From Gammaproteobacteria bacterium RIFOXYD12_FULL_61_37 (GTDB lineage Bacteria; Pseudomonadota; Gammaproteobacteria; Chromatiales; Chromatiaceae), in assembly GCA_001801995.1 (NCBI GenBank), contig MGZB01000041.1, positions 53,515-117,514 on the forward strand: a stretch of 64,000 nt of DNA, in the 5' to 3' direction. The position numbers and the translations under genes were made by a program. The notes beneath the pieces were generated by a model, which made no database searches, had not been told where the DNA came from, and was given only the letters and a program-made list of their open reading frames with translations. The number at the start of each line of letters is the position of its first letter. Position 1 is the stretch's first letter. Below are positions 9,713 to 18,509 of the stretch, piece by piece.

Positions 9713-10879
9713 ATGAACATTCAAACTATTCGTACCGCACAATCCTGCGCAGTGGAGGCGCGCCTGGCAGTCCAGGAATTTCATGCGGCGGTGGTGCAAG
9801 CAAACATGGCGTTGGTGATTTTCTTCTGCTCCAGCGAATACGATCTTGATGTGCTGGCTGCAGAAATGAACCGCTTGTTTGCCGGGGTGCAAGTGGCGGG
9901 TTGCACCACTGCCGGTGAGATCGGCCCCGCCGGTTATCGTTCACGTAGTCTTTCCGGGGCGAGTTTCGCTACGGATAGTTGCGTTGCCGTCGGCGGGCTG
10001 CTGAGAAATCTCAGCCAGTTCAATATCGCAGGTGGACGTGACTTCGCGCAAACCTTGTTGCAGCAATTCGAAAGCAAAGCACCGCAAGCCAACTCGGATA
10101 ACAGCTTTGCATTACTGCTGATTGACGGTTTATCCATTCGGGAAGAGCCGGTGGCGCATGCCTTGCAGTATGCCTTGGGAGATATCGTGCTGTTCGGTGG
10201 TTCGGCGGGCGACGATCAGAAATTTATCAAGACCTTCGTGTTCAACGAAGGACGATTCTATTCAGATAGCGCCGTGTTGATTTTGGTAAACACGCCCTTG
10301 CCATTCACGATATTCAAAACCCAGCATTTTATTTCTACCGATGAGCGGCTGGTGGTCACGGAAGCCGATACTTCAAAACGCACTGTTAAGGAGATCAATG
10401 GGCTGCCGGCAGCTGCCGAATACGCGCGGCTGCTGGGTATCGATGTGCTTGATCTCAATCCCTTGCGTTTCGCCGATTCGCCCGTGGTGGTGATGATAGA
10501 CGGCACGGACTATGTGCGATCAATCCAGAAGGCAAACGCTGACGGTAGCCTGACTTTCTTTTGTGCCATTGAGGAAGGGGTTGTGCTCAGGGTGGCGCAT
10601 GGCGTGAATCTTATGAAAAATCTGGAACAGGCTTTCGACAAGATACGGGCGGAGATCGGTATGCCGCAACTCGTCATCGGCTGCGACTGTATCTTACGCA
10701 ACTTGGAAGTTTCCCAGAATGGATTGAAAGATCATGTCGGGAAGATCTTTCAGCGCAACCACACCATCGGTTTCAGCACTTATGGCGAGCAATTCCACGG
10801 TGTCCACGTTAATCAAACTCTCACCGGGATTGCCATAGGCACTGTCCCACAACCAACCGCAGAGACGCGCGATGTCTGA
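9713..10879 (+). CDS. FIST-domain sensory protein (NosP-like)
   Basis: 388 aa from the chosen ATG (MNIQTIRTAQSCAVEARLAV); the frame is open 25 codons further upstream but those residues look non-coding. FIST_N (about residues 20-220, with VIFFCSSEYDLDVLAAEM, GCTTAGEIGPAGY and LFGGSAGDD) is followed by FIST_C (to about residue 380, with IGCDCILRNLE and IGFSTYGEQFHGVHVNQTLTG). FIST proteins are ligand sensors paired with signalling enzymes; some (NosP) bind haem and nitric oxide. The last 8 bp overlap a diguanylate cyclase, so this protein probably sets cyclic-di-GMP output. Haem binding cannot be judged from sequence alone. Confidence 0.88.
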   Translation: MNIQTIRTAQSCAVEARLAVQEFHAAVVQANMALVIFFCSSEYDLDVLAAEMNRLFAGVQVAGCTTAGEIGPAGYRSRSLSGASFATDSCVAVGGLLRNLSQFNIAGGRDFAQTLLQQFESKAPQANSDNSFALLLIDGLSIREEPVAHALQYALGDIVLFGGSAGDDQKFIKTFVFNEGRFYSDSAVLILVNTPLPFTIFKTQHFISTDERLVVTEADTSKRTVKEINGLPAAAEYARLLGIDVLDLNPLRFADSPVVVMIDGTDYVRSIQKANADGSLTFFCAIEEGVVLRVAHGVNLMKNLEQAFDKIRAEIGMPQLVIGCDCILRNLEVSQNGLKDHVGKIFQRNHTIGFSTYGEQFHGVHVNQTLTGIAIGTVPQPTAETRDV

Positions 10880-11681
10880 GCCAATGCAGCCTAACGAGCT
10901 GGCGATGCAGGCCGAGATCAAACGGCTGAACAAGATCATTCAGTCATTGATGAACCGTGCCGAACGCAATACCAGTATTCAAGGCTCCGACTTCAACCTG
11001 TTCCATACGGCGATCACACTGGAAGATCAGGTGCGCCGCCGCACCGGAGAATTGGAAGAGGCTATGCGGGAAAATGAAAAAATCACCCGCGCCTTGCGTG
11101 AAAGCGAAAATCAAATTCGTCATCTGGCTTTCTATGACAGCCTGACGCAACTTGCCAATCGTCGCCTGCTGACCGACCGCCTGGGGCAGGCGATGGCTGC
11201 CAGCAAACGCAGCGGACACCACGGTGCGGTGATGTTTCTGGATTTGGACAACTTCAAATTACTCAACGACAAACACGGTCATGAAGCTGGCGATATGTTA
11301 TTGGTCGAAGTGGCGCATCGGCTGACAAATTGTGTGCGTGAAGTTGACACCGTGGCGCGAATGGGCGGCGATGAATTCGTGGTGATACTCTCCGAGTTGA
11401 ATGCGGATAAAGAGATTTCCACTGCGCAGGCCCGCGTGGTCGCCGAGAAAATCCGAGCAGCCCTGGCTGAACCGTATTGGTTGACGTGCAAGCCAACGGG
11501 AAATGAGGAAATTACGGTGGAACATCATTGCACGGCGAGTATCGGCGTAGCCTTGTTCATCAAGCATCAGGCCAACCAGGAAGATGTCCTCAAGTGGGCC
11601 GATAATGCGATGTACCAAGCGAAAGACAGCGGACGCAATATGATTCGTTTCTTTGACGGGCAAACTGTCAATCCATCCTGA
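10872..11681 (+). CDS. Diguanylate cyclase (GGDEF) with coiled-coil N-terminus
   Basis: 269 aa. An N-terminal coiled coil (about residues 1-90, TLEDQVRRRTGELEEAMREN) is followed by a GGDEF domain (DSLTQLANRRLLTDRL to the C-terminus). The active site MGGDEFVVIL is intact, and an RxxD product-inhibition site (REVD) lies five residues before it. It should make cyclic di-GMP. There is no sensor domain of its own; the coupled FIST protein is the likely input. It ends 13 bp from the convergent PIN toxin gene. Confidence 0.93.
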   Translation: MSEPMQPNELAMQAEIKRLNKIIQSLMNRAERNTSIQGSDFNLFHTAITLEDQVRRRTGELEEAMRENEKITRALRESENQIRHLAFYDSLTQLANRRLLTDRLGQAMAASKRSGHHGAVMFLDLDNFKLLNDKHGHEAGDMLLVEVAHRLTNCVREVDTVARMGGDEFVVILSELNADKEISTAQARVVAEKIRAALAEPYWLTCKPTGNEEITVEHHCTASIGVALFIKHQANQEDVLKWADNAMYQAKDSGRNMIRFFDGQTVNPS

Positions 11682-11694
11682 ACCCAGCGTAATT

Positions 11695-12096
11695 CTAAAA
11701 CGGATTGACCACCTTAACGCCCAGCGGATCGAAATGCCGCACATTGCGCGTTACCACCACCAGCCCGCGCGAGAGTGCGGTGGCGGCAATCAGCACATCA
11801 GCCCCATTATGCTTGGCGCGCCAGCTCAAATCCCCCCACAAGCGCGCAACCTCCGTGGTGACAGGCAGAATGCGATCCCCATAATTCCTGAGAAGCGCGT
11901 CAAGCCAACCCGACAAGGCGTTTGCGAATACCGGGTCATCCTGGCGTCTGCCTGCAATTCCGCGTTGAATTTCGCCGATCGTCAAGACGCTCAGAAACAG
12001 CTCGGACTCGACGCGCTGCGACAGCCATTGCACTACCGTCGGCGCGGGCTGGCGCTTGCGCAGTTCGGAGATGACGACCGTATCGAGCAGGTACAT
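11695..12096 (-). CDS. PIN-domain toxin, VapC/FitB type
   Basis: 133 aa. MYLLDTVVISELRKRQP gives the first catalytic Asp of the PIN fold; later acidic residues appear in LTIGEIQRGIAG and in NGADVLIAATALSRGL. It is predicted to be an RNase toxin. The start overlaps the antitoxin stop by one base (TGATG), so the two are translationally coupled. Confidence 0.88.
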   Translation of the reverse strand: MYLLDTVVISELRKRQPAPTVVQWLSQRVESELFLSVLTIGEIQRGIAGRRQDDPVFANALSGWLDALLRNYGDRILPVTTEVARLWGDLSWRAKHNGADVLIAATALSRGLVVVTRNVRHFDPLGVKVVNPF

Positions 12097-12356
12097 CAGA
12101 ATTCGGTCTCGCGGAGTTCGAGATCCGCCCGTGCGAATTCGCCATCATCACGGGGCATGGCCAGCAAATGCGCGACAAGCCCTGGGCTATCGGCCCTTTC
12201 ATGGCGCAACATCCGCTCATAATCCGCTGCGGCGACCACCACTACCGCATCGCGGCCACGGCGAGTGACACGTTGCGGCTCGCCGTGCAATGCCGCATCA
12301 ACCACCTTGCTGAATTGATTTTTTGCATCCTGTAAACGCCAACTCGTTGTGTGCAT
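12096..12356 (-). CDS. Phd/YefM-type antitoxin
   Basis: 86 aa. The N-terminal fold shows WRLQDAKNQFSKVVDAALHG and RRGRDAVVVVAAADYERML, typical of Phd/YefM DNA-binding antitoxins; the C-terminal tail would cover the toxin. The start at 12356 has GAGG upstream. A longer frame to 12419 runs through the probable operator. It probably represses its own operon through the palindrome at 12381-12392. Confidence 0.87.
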   Translation of the reverse strand: MHTTSWRLQDAKNQFSKVVDAALHGEPQRVTRRGRDAVVVVAAADYERMLRHERADSPGLVAHLLAMPRDDGEFARADLELRETEF

Positions 12357-12380
12357 ATTTGCCTCTAAACTGGCCATGTT

Positions 12381-12392
12381 ATCTGGCCAGAT
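12381..12392. promoter_or_regulatory. Palindrome ATCTGGCCAGAT, candidate antitoxin operator
   Basis: A perfect 12-bp palindrome about 25 bp upstream of the antitoxin start, with a second TGGCCA half-like site at 12371. The position suits autorepression, which is usual for Phd-type antitoxins. Confidence 0.45.
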
Positions 12393-12498
12393 TATGCGAG
12401 CCGTTCGTGGAAACATCAAGGAATGCGGGTGCGGTGATGACCGAATGGGATTGATGGTTCACGCGAATCATGGGGACGTTGAATTGCCCTGCGGAGTG

Positions 12499-13605
12499 TT
12501 ACAACTGAATCTCAAACCCCTGCTCCCGCCCCTCGCGCCAGATGGTGATGCGGGTGCGGTCGCCTACCTGGAAGTCGTCCAGGCGGGAGAGCAGGCCGCT
12601 GACGCTGGTGACCTTTTTTCCGCCGATGCTGATGATTACGTCGCCGGGGACGACATTTCCCCCGGCATCGACGTGGGCGGCGCGCAGGCCGATGGCGGCG
12701 GCGGGGGAACCGGGTTCGACCCGTAGCACCCACACCCCTTCGACGCCCAGTTCCTTGCTGAGGAGCCGGTTCGATTCCTCGTCGATCTCGATGCCGAGGG
12801 CAGGGCGCACGTAGCGTCCCTTGGCGATCAGTTCCGGCACAACGCGGTTGACGGTATCGACCGGGACGGCGAAGCCGATCCCCGCATAGGCCCCGGAGGG
12901 GCTGTAGATGGCGGTGTTGATGCCGATCAGGCGGCCGGCGCTGTCCAGCAGGGGACCGCCGGAGTTGCCGGGGTTGATGGCGGCGTCGGTTTGGATGAGG
13001 TGGTCGATGGTGCCGCCGTCCTCGCCGGAGAGGCTGCGGTCCAGGGCGGAGACGATGCCGCTGGTCAGGGTGTAATCCAGCCCGAAGGGGTTGCCGATGG
13101 CGAAGACCTTCTGGCCCACCTTCAGATTGCCACTGGTGCCGATGGGCACCGGCGGCGGGCGGTCGATGGGGACGCGGATGCGCAGCACGGCCAGGTCATG
13201 GGCGGGGCTGGCACCTGCCAGGGATGCCTCGTAGGTGCGGCCGTCGTTGAGGCGGACCTTGGCATCCGAGGCCTCGGCGATCACATGGTTGTTGGTCACC
13301 ACATGGCCCAGGCTGTCCCAGACAAAGCCGGACCCTGTGCCCTTGGGGACGCTGAGGACGTTCCGCGTCCAGGGATTGACCACCCGTTGCAGGGTGGTGA
13401 TGTAGACCACGGCGGGACTGGCCCGTTCGAAGATGCCGATGGTGGCCTTTTCGTCCTCCGCCAAGTCGCCGCGCGCCGTTATGGCTCTGGGGGTGGTGGA
13501 GTATCCGGCGATCAGGTGTTCGATGGCGGGCAGGAAATACCAGGCGGCGATCAGCAGGAAGACCGCCAGCAATAGGACTGTGCGTTTCTCGGGGTGGCCG
13601 CGCAT
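12499..13605 (-). CDS. degS: DegS/HtrA-type periplasmic serine protease with one PDZ domain
   Basis: 368 aa. One N-terminal membrane anchor (TVLLLAVFLLIAAWYFLPAI) is followed by a trypsin-like domain with the triad His (VVTNNHVIAEA), Asp (PAHDLAVLRI) and Ser (NPGNSGGPLLD), then a single PDZ domain (about residues 275-368, GVWVLRVEPGSPAAAIG). One anchor plus one PDZ is the DegS layout, whose E. coli member starts the sigma-E envelope stress cascade by cutting RseA. An AlgW-type name would fit equally well. The upstream small gene ends at the base next to this start. Confidence 0.9.
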   Translation of the reverse strand: MRGHPEKRTVLLLAVFLLIAAWYFLPAIEHLIAGYSTTPRAITARGDLAEDEKATIGIFERASPAVVYITTLQRVVNPWTRNVLSVPKGTGSGFVWDSLGHVVTNNHVIAEASDAKVRLNDGRTYEASLAGASPAHDLAVLRIRVPIDRPPPVPIGTSGNLKVGQKVFAIGNPFGLDYTLTSGIVSALDRSLSGEDGGTIDHLIQTDAAINPGNSGGPLLDSAGRLIGINTAIYSPSGAYAGIGFAVPVDTVNRVVPELIAKGRYVRPALGIEIDEESNRLLSKELGVEGVWVLRVEPGSPAAAIGLRAAHVDAGGNVVPGDVIISIGGKKVTSVSGLLSRLDDFQVGDRTRITIWREGREQGFEIQL

Positions 13606-13824
13606 TTAACCCTCGTCGATATAGCGCTCCTCGCGAGGGGCGAGAAGGAGCTTTTCGGCCTCGGCCTGACTCTTGGCGAAGATCATCCTGACGATGATGT
13701 CGGTGTCTCTGGGCAAATCCACCCGGTGGGCGCGGGCCGAATCCCGCGCTTCCTTATAATTTTCAAGGGTGTCGATATATTCGAGCTTCCGGGGGTCGAT
13801 GACGCGATAGATGAAATAGGGCAT
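13606..13824 (-). CDS. Small conserved protein of unknown function
   Basis: 72 aa, starting MPYFIYRVIDPRKLEYIDTL. The start at 13824 has AGGAAAG upstream; a longer frame is unlikely. It has an alpha/beta character with a charged C-terminus (EAEKLLLAPREERYIDEG). It ends one base before the DegS-like gene, so it is probably co-transcribed with it. I do not recognise a functional family. Confidence 0.75.
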   Translation of the reverse strand: MPYFIYRVIDPRKLEYIDTLENYKEARDSARAHRVDLPRDTDIIVRMIFAKSQAEAEKLLLAPREERYIDEG

Positions 13825-13938
13825 GGTCTTTCCTGGGGGACGAGTGCGTATAGGACGTTGTCCCCTATTGCACTCCGTCTCGGCGATGGGATCAACCACT
13901 GGGATTAGGGCGATAGGCCCGCGGGGATGGAAACAGGC

Positions 13939-13994
13939 AAAAAAGAGCCGTCTGGCGAGGGCAAGGAGGCTGTTTTGCTATTCGTCAGACGGCT
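13939..13994 (-). terminator. Long-loop hairpin with T-run for the leftward gene at 14081-14287
   Basis: Nine-base arms AGCCGTCTG/CAGACGGCT enclose a 31-base loop and are followed on the minus strand by a T-run. The large loop is unusual for a simple intrinsic terminator. Confidence 0.55.
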
Positions 13995-14080
13995 TTGATG
14001 CTAGCGCACAATCCACGGAACGACCATCCGGGATGCGTTCGAAGGTTAAACCCCCGGTTTGGATCATTCATTGATCCAGG

Positions 14081-14287
14081 TCATGCGGCTATGGAGGCGC
14101 GCAATCCCGCCAGGGAATCACGCCGTTCCTCGACCAGGCGTGCGAAGGTCTTAACGATGGCCCGTTCATAGGCGCAATCGCCGTTGTAGCCCATTTCTTC
14201 CAGGCGGGCCTCGAAATAGGCAATGTCTTTGAGCAGCGATTGTTCGTTGCTTCTACGATGAATGTTTTCCGGGTTCCCCAGCACCAT
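14081..14287 (-). CDS. Small hypothetical protein
   Basis: 68 aa, largely helical (NEQSLLKDIAYFEARLEEM, then FARLVEERRDSLAGLRASI). The start at 14287 has a strong AGAGGAAG ribosome site. It has its own terminator-like hairpin downstream. Function unknown. It runs divergently from the MEMO1-like gene. Confidence 0.65.
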   Translation of the reverse strand: MVLGNPENIHRRSNEQSLLKDIAYFEARLEEMGYNGDCAYERAIVKTFARLVEERRDSLAGLRASIAA

Positions 14288-14416
14288 TGTCCGCTTCCTC
14301 TTCTATAGTTTGTTTAAGGGCAGCCATTCAGTGCCACCTCCCTCGGGGAGGGGCCTTGTTGCCTTTAGGGAAACATAATCGAGCTTTGTTAAGAAAATAT
14401 GACCAGAGGTGACCGG

Positions 14417-15235
14417 ATGAACAGGCAATTTTCCAGCCGGGAGAGCCCGATCCTGATCAAGCCTCCGGCGGTCGCCGGGCTCTTCTATCCCGCGCAGGCG
14501 GACCAACTGCGACGCGACGTGGACGCCTACCTGGCCGAGGCCCCGCCTCGCGCCGGCCTGATCCCCAGGGCCATGATCGTCCCCCACGCCGGTTACGTCT
14601 ATTCGGGACCCATCGCCGGTTCCGCCTACCGGCAGTTGAGCCGGCTCGATCATCCGGTGGAACGGGTGGTGATGCTGGGACCGGCCCACCGGGTCCCCGT
14701 GCTCGGCATCGCGATACATAGCGCCGATTACTTCCGCACCCCCCTGGGTGATGTCCCCCTGGACCAGGGACTATTGGACTCGCTGCTTGATTTTCCCTTC
14801 GTTCATGCCATGGATCACGCCTTTACCCAAGAGCATTGCCTGGAGGTACAGCTCCCCTTTCTGCAACAGGTCTTGGGTGATTTCAGCCTGGCGCCCCTGC
14901 TGGTGGGGCAATGCGGATACCGGGAGGTGGACCAGGTGCTGGAGCGGATCGGCGGCGGCACCGAGACCCTGATCCTGATCAGCTCTGATCTCAGCCACTA
15001 CCACCCCTACGAAGAGGCGCGCCGGATGGACGCGGACGCCAGCCGGGCCATCGAGGCCCTGGACCCCGAGGGGCTGCAATACGAACACGCCTGCGGCTGC
15101 ATCCCCATCGGCGGCCTGCTGCTCTATGCCCGCCGACATGGCTTCAAAGCACTGACCCTGGATCGACGCAACTCCGGCGACACCGCCGGTCCCCGTAACC
15201 AAGTCGTAGGGTATGGCGCCTATGTCTTTGTCTGA
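14417..15235 (+). CDS. MEMO1-family protein (AmmeMemoRadiSam system protein B)
   Basis: 272 aa from the ATG with AGAGGTGA upstream; another ATG 18 bp earlier is possible. Family motifs: PPAVAGLFYPAQADQLRRDV, PHAGYVYSGPIAGSAY, GPAHRVP, SSDLSHYHPYEEA and the C-terminal GDTAGPRNQVVGYGAYVFV. The fold is that of non-haem-iron extradiol dioxygenases. Bacterial members travel with AMMECR1 and a radical SAM enzyme and their chemistry is unsettled. AMMECR1 follows with an overlap. The radical SAM partner is not in this window. Confidence 0.92.
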   Translation: MNRQFSSRESPILIKPPAVAGLFYPAQADQLRRDVDAYLAEAPPRAGLIPRAMIVPHAGYVYSGPIAGSAYRQLSRLDHPVERVVMLGPAHRVPVLGIAIHSADYFRTPLGDVPLDQGLLDSLLDFPFVHAMDHAFTQEHCLEVQLPFLQQVLGDFSLAPLLVGQCGYREVDQVLERIGGGTETLILISSDLSHYHPYEEARRMDADASRAIEALDPEGLQYEHACGCIPIGGLLLYARRHGFKALTLDRRNSGDTAGPRNQVVGYGAYVFV

Positions 15236-15800
15236 GCCCTTGCGGAAGTTGTTGCTGGGCGTCGCCCTCCGTTCCATCCGCCATGGCCTGGAACGGGGCA
15301 AGCCCCTGGCGGTCGAGACCGGTGATTACGATCCGGCCCTGCGGGAAGGCCGCGCCTGCTTCGTCACCCTCAACCTGCATGGCAACTTGCGGGGCTGCAT
15401 CGGTCACCTGGAGGCGATCCAGCCCCTGGTCCGGGACGTGGCCGACAATGCCTATGCCGCCGCCTTCCAGGACCCCCGCTTTCCCAGCCTGCGGGCGGAG
15501 GAGTTGAGCGGGCTCGATATCCACATCTCCATCCTCAGCCTGCCCGAGCCCCTGAGCTTCCAATCGGAGGCGGGTCTCATCGCCCAGATCCGGCCCGGCA
15601 TCGACGGCCTGATCCTACAAGAGGGCCGCAACCGCGGCACCTTCCTCCCCTCCGTCTGGGAATCCCTGCCCCAGCCCCTCGACTTCTGGCGCCAGCTCAA
15701 ACGCAAGGCTGGCCTGCCGATGAATCACTGGTCCGGCAACCTTCGGGTGCAGCGGTACACCACCGAGTCCTTCGGCGCCGGGGCAGAGGGGATTCTTTAA
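15213..15800 (+). CDS. AMMECR1-domain protein (AmmeMemoRadiSam system protein A)
   Basis: 195 aa. AMMECR1 signature: GRACFVTLNLHGNLRGCIGHLEA in the first half (shown here by its RGCIGHLEA core), then DPRFPSLRAEEL and GTFLPSVWESLPQP. It overlaps the MEMO1-like gene, either from 15213 or from a Met codon at 15222. The function is unknown; the pair is strongly conserved and implies a shared enzyme or complex with the missing radical SAM protein. Confidence 0.92.
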   Translation: MAPMSLSEPLRKLLLGVALRSIRHGLERGKPLAVETGDYDPALREGRACFVTLNLHGNLRGCIGHLEAIQPLVRDVADNAYAAAFQDPRFPSLRAEELSGLDIHISILSLPEPLSFQSEAGLIAQIRPGIDGLILQEGRNRGTFLPSVWESLPQPLDFWRQLKRKAGLPMNHWSGNLRVQRYTTESFGAGAEGIL

Positions 15801-16110
15801 CCTAGAAACCTCTTTTCAACCGCAAAGGACGCAAAGAACTCTAAGGAAAACAACCAGATGCCTTTGTCTTTGTTCCTACGTAACTATTCAGCTCGATTCG
15901 GAAATTACCCCCTCCCTCTTCTAGGGGGAGGGTTGGGGAGGGGGTAAGGGGTCGATTCAGGCTGTAGGTGCTCGGTCTACTCTCCACCCTCCCCCCAACC
16001 CCATCCCGGAGGGAGGGGGAGCTGAATAATTACGTTCCTACCTTCCTGGTCAGGGGCGAAACCTAGACAAGCCAATGAATTCCTTTGCGTTTCTTCGCGG
16101 TTAAATGAGG
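15801..16110. mobile_element. MITE-like element A, copy 1, with a second element nested inside
   Basis: This fills most of the gap between AMMECR1 and ppsA. The left end CCTAGAAACCTCTTTTCAAC and the right end TTCTTCGCGGTTAAATGAGG match, in inverted orientation, the two ends of the copy at 41711-42073. Inner arms are variants of AACCGCAAAGGACGCAAAGA. No open frame inside looks coding. A 154-bp unrelated element occupies 15880-16033. Ends and arms identify a non-autonomous palindromic element. Confidence 0.7.
15880..16033. mobile_element. Nested 154-bp MITE-like element with 8-bp target duplication
   Basis: Terminal inverted repeats GTAACTATTCAGCTC and GAGCTGAATAATTAC match at 14 of 15 bases. 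The direct repeat GTTCCTAC lies immediately outside both ends (15872-15879 and 16034-16041). The interior is C-rich then G-rich (CCCCTCCCTC against GAGGGAGGGGG). It has no coding capacity. The target duplication is direct evidence of transposition. Confidence 0.75.
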
Positions 16111-16154
16111 AGGTTTTTCACTTTCGGGGTGGGGCACGTCTCACCCCATGATCC

Positions 16155-18509
16155 TCAGCCCTTCGCCAATCGCAACCAAGTATCCACCATGGAATCCGGA
16201 TTCAGTGAGACGCTGCCGATGCCTTGCTGGACGAGCCATTCGGCCAGGTCGGGGTGGTCGGAGGGTCCCTGGCCGCAGATGCCGATGTATTTGTCGCGGG
16301 CGCGGCAGGCGTCGATGGCCATCTTGAGCAGCCTCTTCACCGCCGGGTTGCGTTCGTCGAAGGCGTAGGCGACGAGGGCGGAGTCGCGGTCGAGGCCGAG
16401 GCAGAGTTGGGTGAGGTCGTTGGAGCCGATGGAGAAGCCGTCGAAGAGGTCGAGGAATTCGTCGGCGAGCAGGGCGTTGGAGGGGATCTCGCACATCATG
16501 ATGACGCGCAGACCGTTCTCGCCCCGGCGCAGGCCGTTTTCGTCCATGCGTTGCAGCACGGCGCGGGCCTCGTCGAGGGTGCGGACGAAGGGGATCATGA
16601 CTTCTAAATTAGTCAGGCCCATGCCGTCGCGGACCCGCTTCACCGCCTCGCACTCCAGGCGGAAACACTCCCGAAACGACTCCGAGGCGTAGCGCGAGGC
16701 GCCACGGAAGCCGATCATGGGGTTCTCTTCCTGGGGCTCGTAACGGCTGCCGCCCAGCAGGTTGGCGTATTCGTTGGACTTGAAGTCCGAGAACCGCAGG
16801 ATCACCGGGTTCGGGGCGAAGGCGGCGGCCAGGGTGGCGATGCCCTCGGTGAGCTTGGCGACGTAGAAGTCCACCGGATCGCCGTAGGCGGCGATGCGCG
16901 GGGCGATCTGCCTTTTCAGCTCCTCCGGCTGGCGGTCGAATTCCAGCAGGGCCTTGGGGTGGATGCCGATGGAGTTGCTGATGAGGAACTCCAGCCGCGC
17001 CAGGCCGATGCCCTGGTTGGGGATGGCGGCGAAGTCGAAGGCGCGCTCGGGGTTGCCCACGTTCATCATCATCTTTACCGGCGCGGGCGGCATCTGGCCC
17101 AGTTCGATCTGGCGATGCTTGTAGGGCAGGGCGCCGCGATAGACGTAGCCGGTCTCGCCCTCGGCGCAGGAGACGGTAACGGCCTCGCCGTCGGGGATGG
17201 TCCCGGTGGCGTCGCCGCAACCGACCACGGCGGCCACGCCCAGCTCGCGGGCGATGATGGCGGCGTGGCAGGTGCGGCCGCCGCGATTGGTGACGATGCC
17301 CGAGGCCCGCTTCATGATCGGTTCCCAATCGGGGTCGGTCATGTCGGTGACCAGCACATCGCCGTCCCGCACCCTGTCCATCTCGCGGATGGAGTGGATC
17401 ACCCGCGCTGTGCCGCTGCCGATGCGCTGGCCGATGGCGCGGCCCTCGGCCAGGACCTCGCCGCGCCCTTGCAGCTCGTAGCGTTCGACGACGTTGCCCT
17501 TGCGGCTCTGCACCGTCTCCGGCCGGGCCTGGACGATATAGAGCCGTCCGTCGAGGCCATCCAGCGCCCATTCGATGTCCATGGGGCGACCGTAGTGCTG
17601 CTCGATGGTCATGGCGTGGCGCGCCAGCTCCTCGATCTGGGCGTCACTGATGCAGAAGCGCAGACGCTCGGTCGCGTCGCAGGGGCCGGTCTGGACCGCC
17701 CGTCCGCCCTCGCCGTAGGTCATCTTGATGGCCTTGGTCCCTAATGTGCGGCGCAGGATGGCCGGCCGGCCGGCGGCCAGGGCCGGCTTGTAGACGAAGA
17801 ACTCGTCCGGATTGACCGCTCCCTGCACCACCAGCTCGCCCAGGCCATAGCTGCCGGTGATGAAGACGGCGTCCGGGAAGCCGCTCTCGGTGTCCAGGGT
17901 GAAGACGACGCCGGAGGCGGCCCGGTCGCTGCGGATCATTTTCTGAATCCCGGCCGAAAGGGCCACCTTGCGGTGGTCGAAGCCTTGGTGGACTCGATAC
18001 GCAATAGCGCGGTCGTTGTAGAGGGAGGCGAAGACCTCGTGGATGGCCTTTTTCACCGCCGCCAGGCCGCGCACGTTGAGGAAGGTCTCCTGCTGGCCGG
18101 CGAAGGAGGCATCCGGCAGGTCCTCGGCGGTGGCGGAGGAGCGCACGGCCCAGGAGACCTCATCGCCATGGTCGGCGACAAGCCCGGCGAAGGCGGTCTC
18201 AATCGCCTGGTCCAGGGCGGATGGAAAGGGGGTGTCCAGAATCCATTGGCGGATCTCGCTGCCGGTGCGGGCGAGGGTATTCACGTCGTCCACGTCGAGC
18301 CGGTCGAGGGTCTCGCCGATCTTGGCGTCCAGGCCGCTCTGGGAGAGGAATTCACGGTAGGCGAGGGCGGTGGTGGCGAAGCCGCCGGGGACGCGCACCC
18401 CCAGGTCCGCCAGGTTGCGGATCATCTCGCCGAGGGAGGCGTTCTTACCGCCCACCGTCTCGACATCGCCTATGCCCAGCCGTTCGAGGGGAATGATATG
18501 GTGTGTCAT
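16155..18509 (-). CDS. ppsA: Phosphoenolpyruvate synthase
   Basis: 784 aa from the Met of [18 protein letters not shown]; a frame 45 bp longer is unlikely. The N-terminal ATP-grasp domain carries [15 protein letters not shown] and [21 protein letters not shown] swivelling phosphohistidine domain has [16 protein letters not shown] (catalytic His). The C-terminal PEP/pyruvate barrel ends [18 protein letters not shown] and [17 protein letters not shown]. The enzyme converts pyruvate, ATP and water to PEP, AMP and phosphate for gluconeogenesis. It is a single gene, with AAGGG before the start. Confidence 0.96.
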   Translation of the reverse strand: MTHHIIPLERLGIGDVETVGGKNASLGEMIRNLADLGVRVPGGFATTALAYREFLSQSGLDAKIGETLDRLDVDDVNTLARTGSEIRQWILDTPFPSALDQAIETAFAGLVADHGDEVSWAVRSSATAEDLPDASFAGQQETFLNVRGLAAVKKAIHEVFASLYNDRAIAYRVHQGFDHRKVALSAGIQKMIRSDRAASGVVFTLDTESGFPDAVFITGSYGLGELVVQGAVNPDEFFVYKPALAAGRPAILRRTLGTKAIKMTYGEGGRAVQTGPCDATERLRFCISDAQIEELARHAMTIEQHYGRPMDIEWALDGLDGRLYIVQARPETVQSRKGNVVERYELQGRGEVLAEGRAIGQRIGSGTARVIHSIREMDRVRDGDVLVTDMTDPDWEPIMKRASGIVTNRGGRTCHAAIIARELGVAAVVGCGDATGTIPDGEAVTVSCAEGETGYVYRGALPYKHRQIELGQMPPAPVKMMMNVGNPERAFDFAAIPNQGIGLARLEFLISNSIGIHPKALLEFDRQPEELKRQIAPRIAAYGDPVDFYVAKLTEGIATLAAAFAPNPVILRFSDFKSNEYANLLGGSRYEPQEENPMIGFRGASRYASESFRECFRLECEAVKRVRDGMGLTNLEVMIPFVRTLDEARAVLQRMDENGLRRGENGLRVIMMCEIPSNALLADEFLDLFDGFSIGSNDLTQLCLGLDRDSALVAYAFDERNPAVKRLLKMAIDACRARDKYIGICGQGPSDHPDLAEWLVQQGIGSVSLNPDSMVDTWLRLAKG

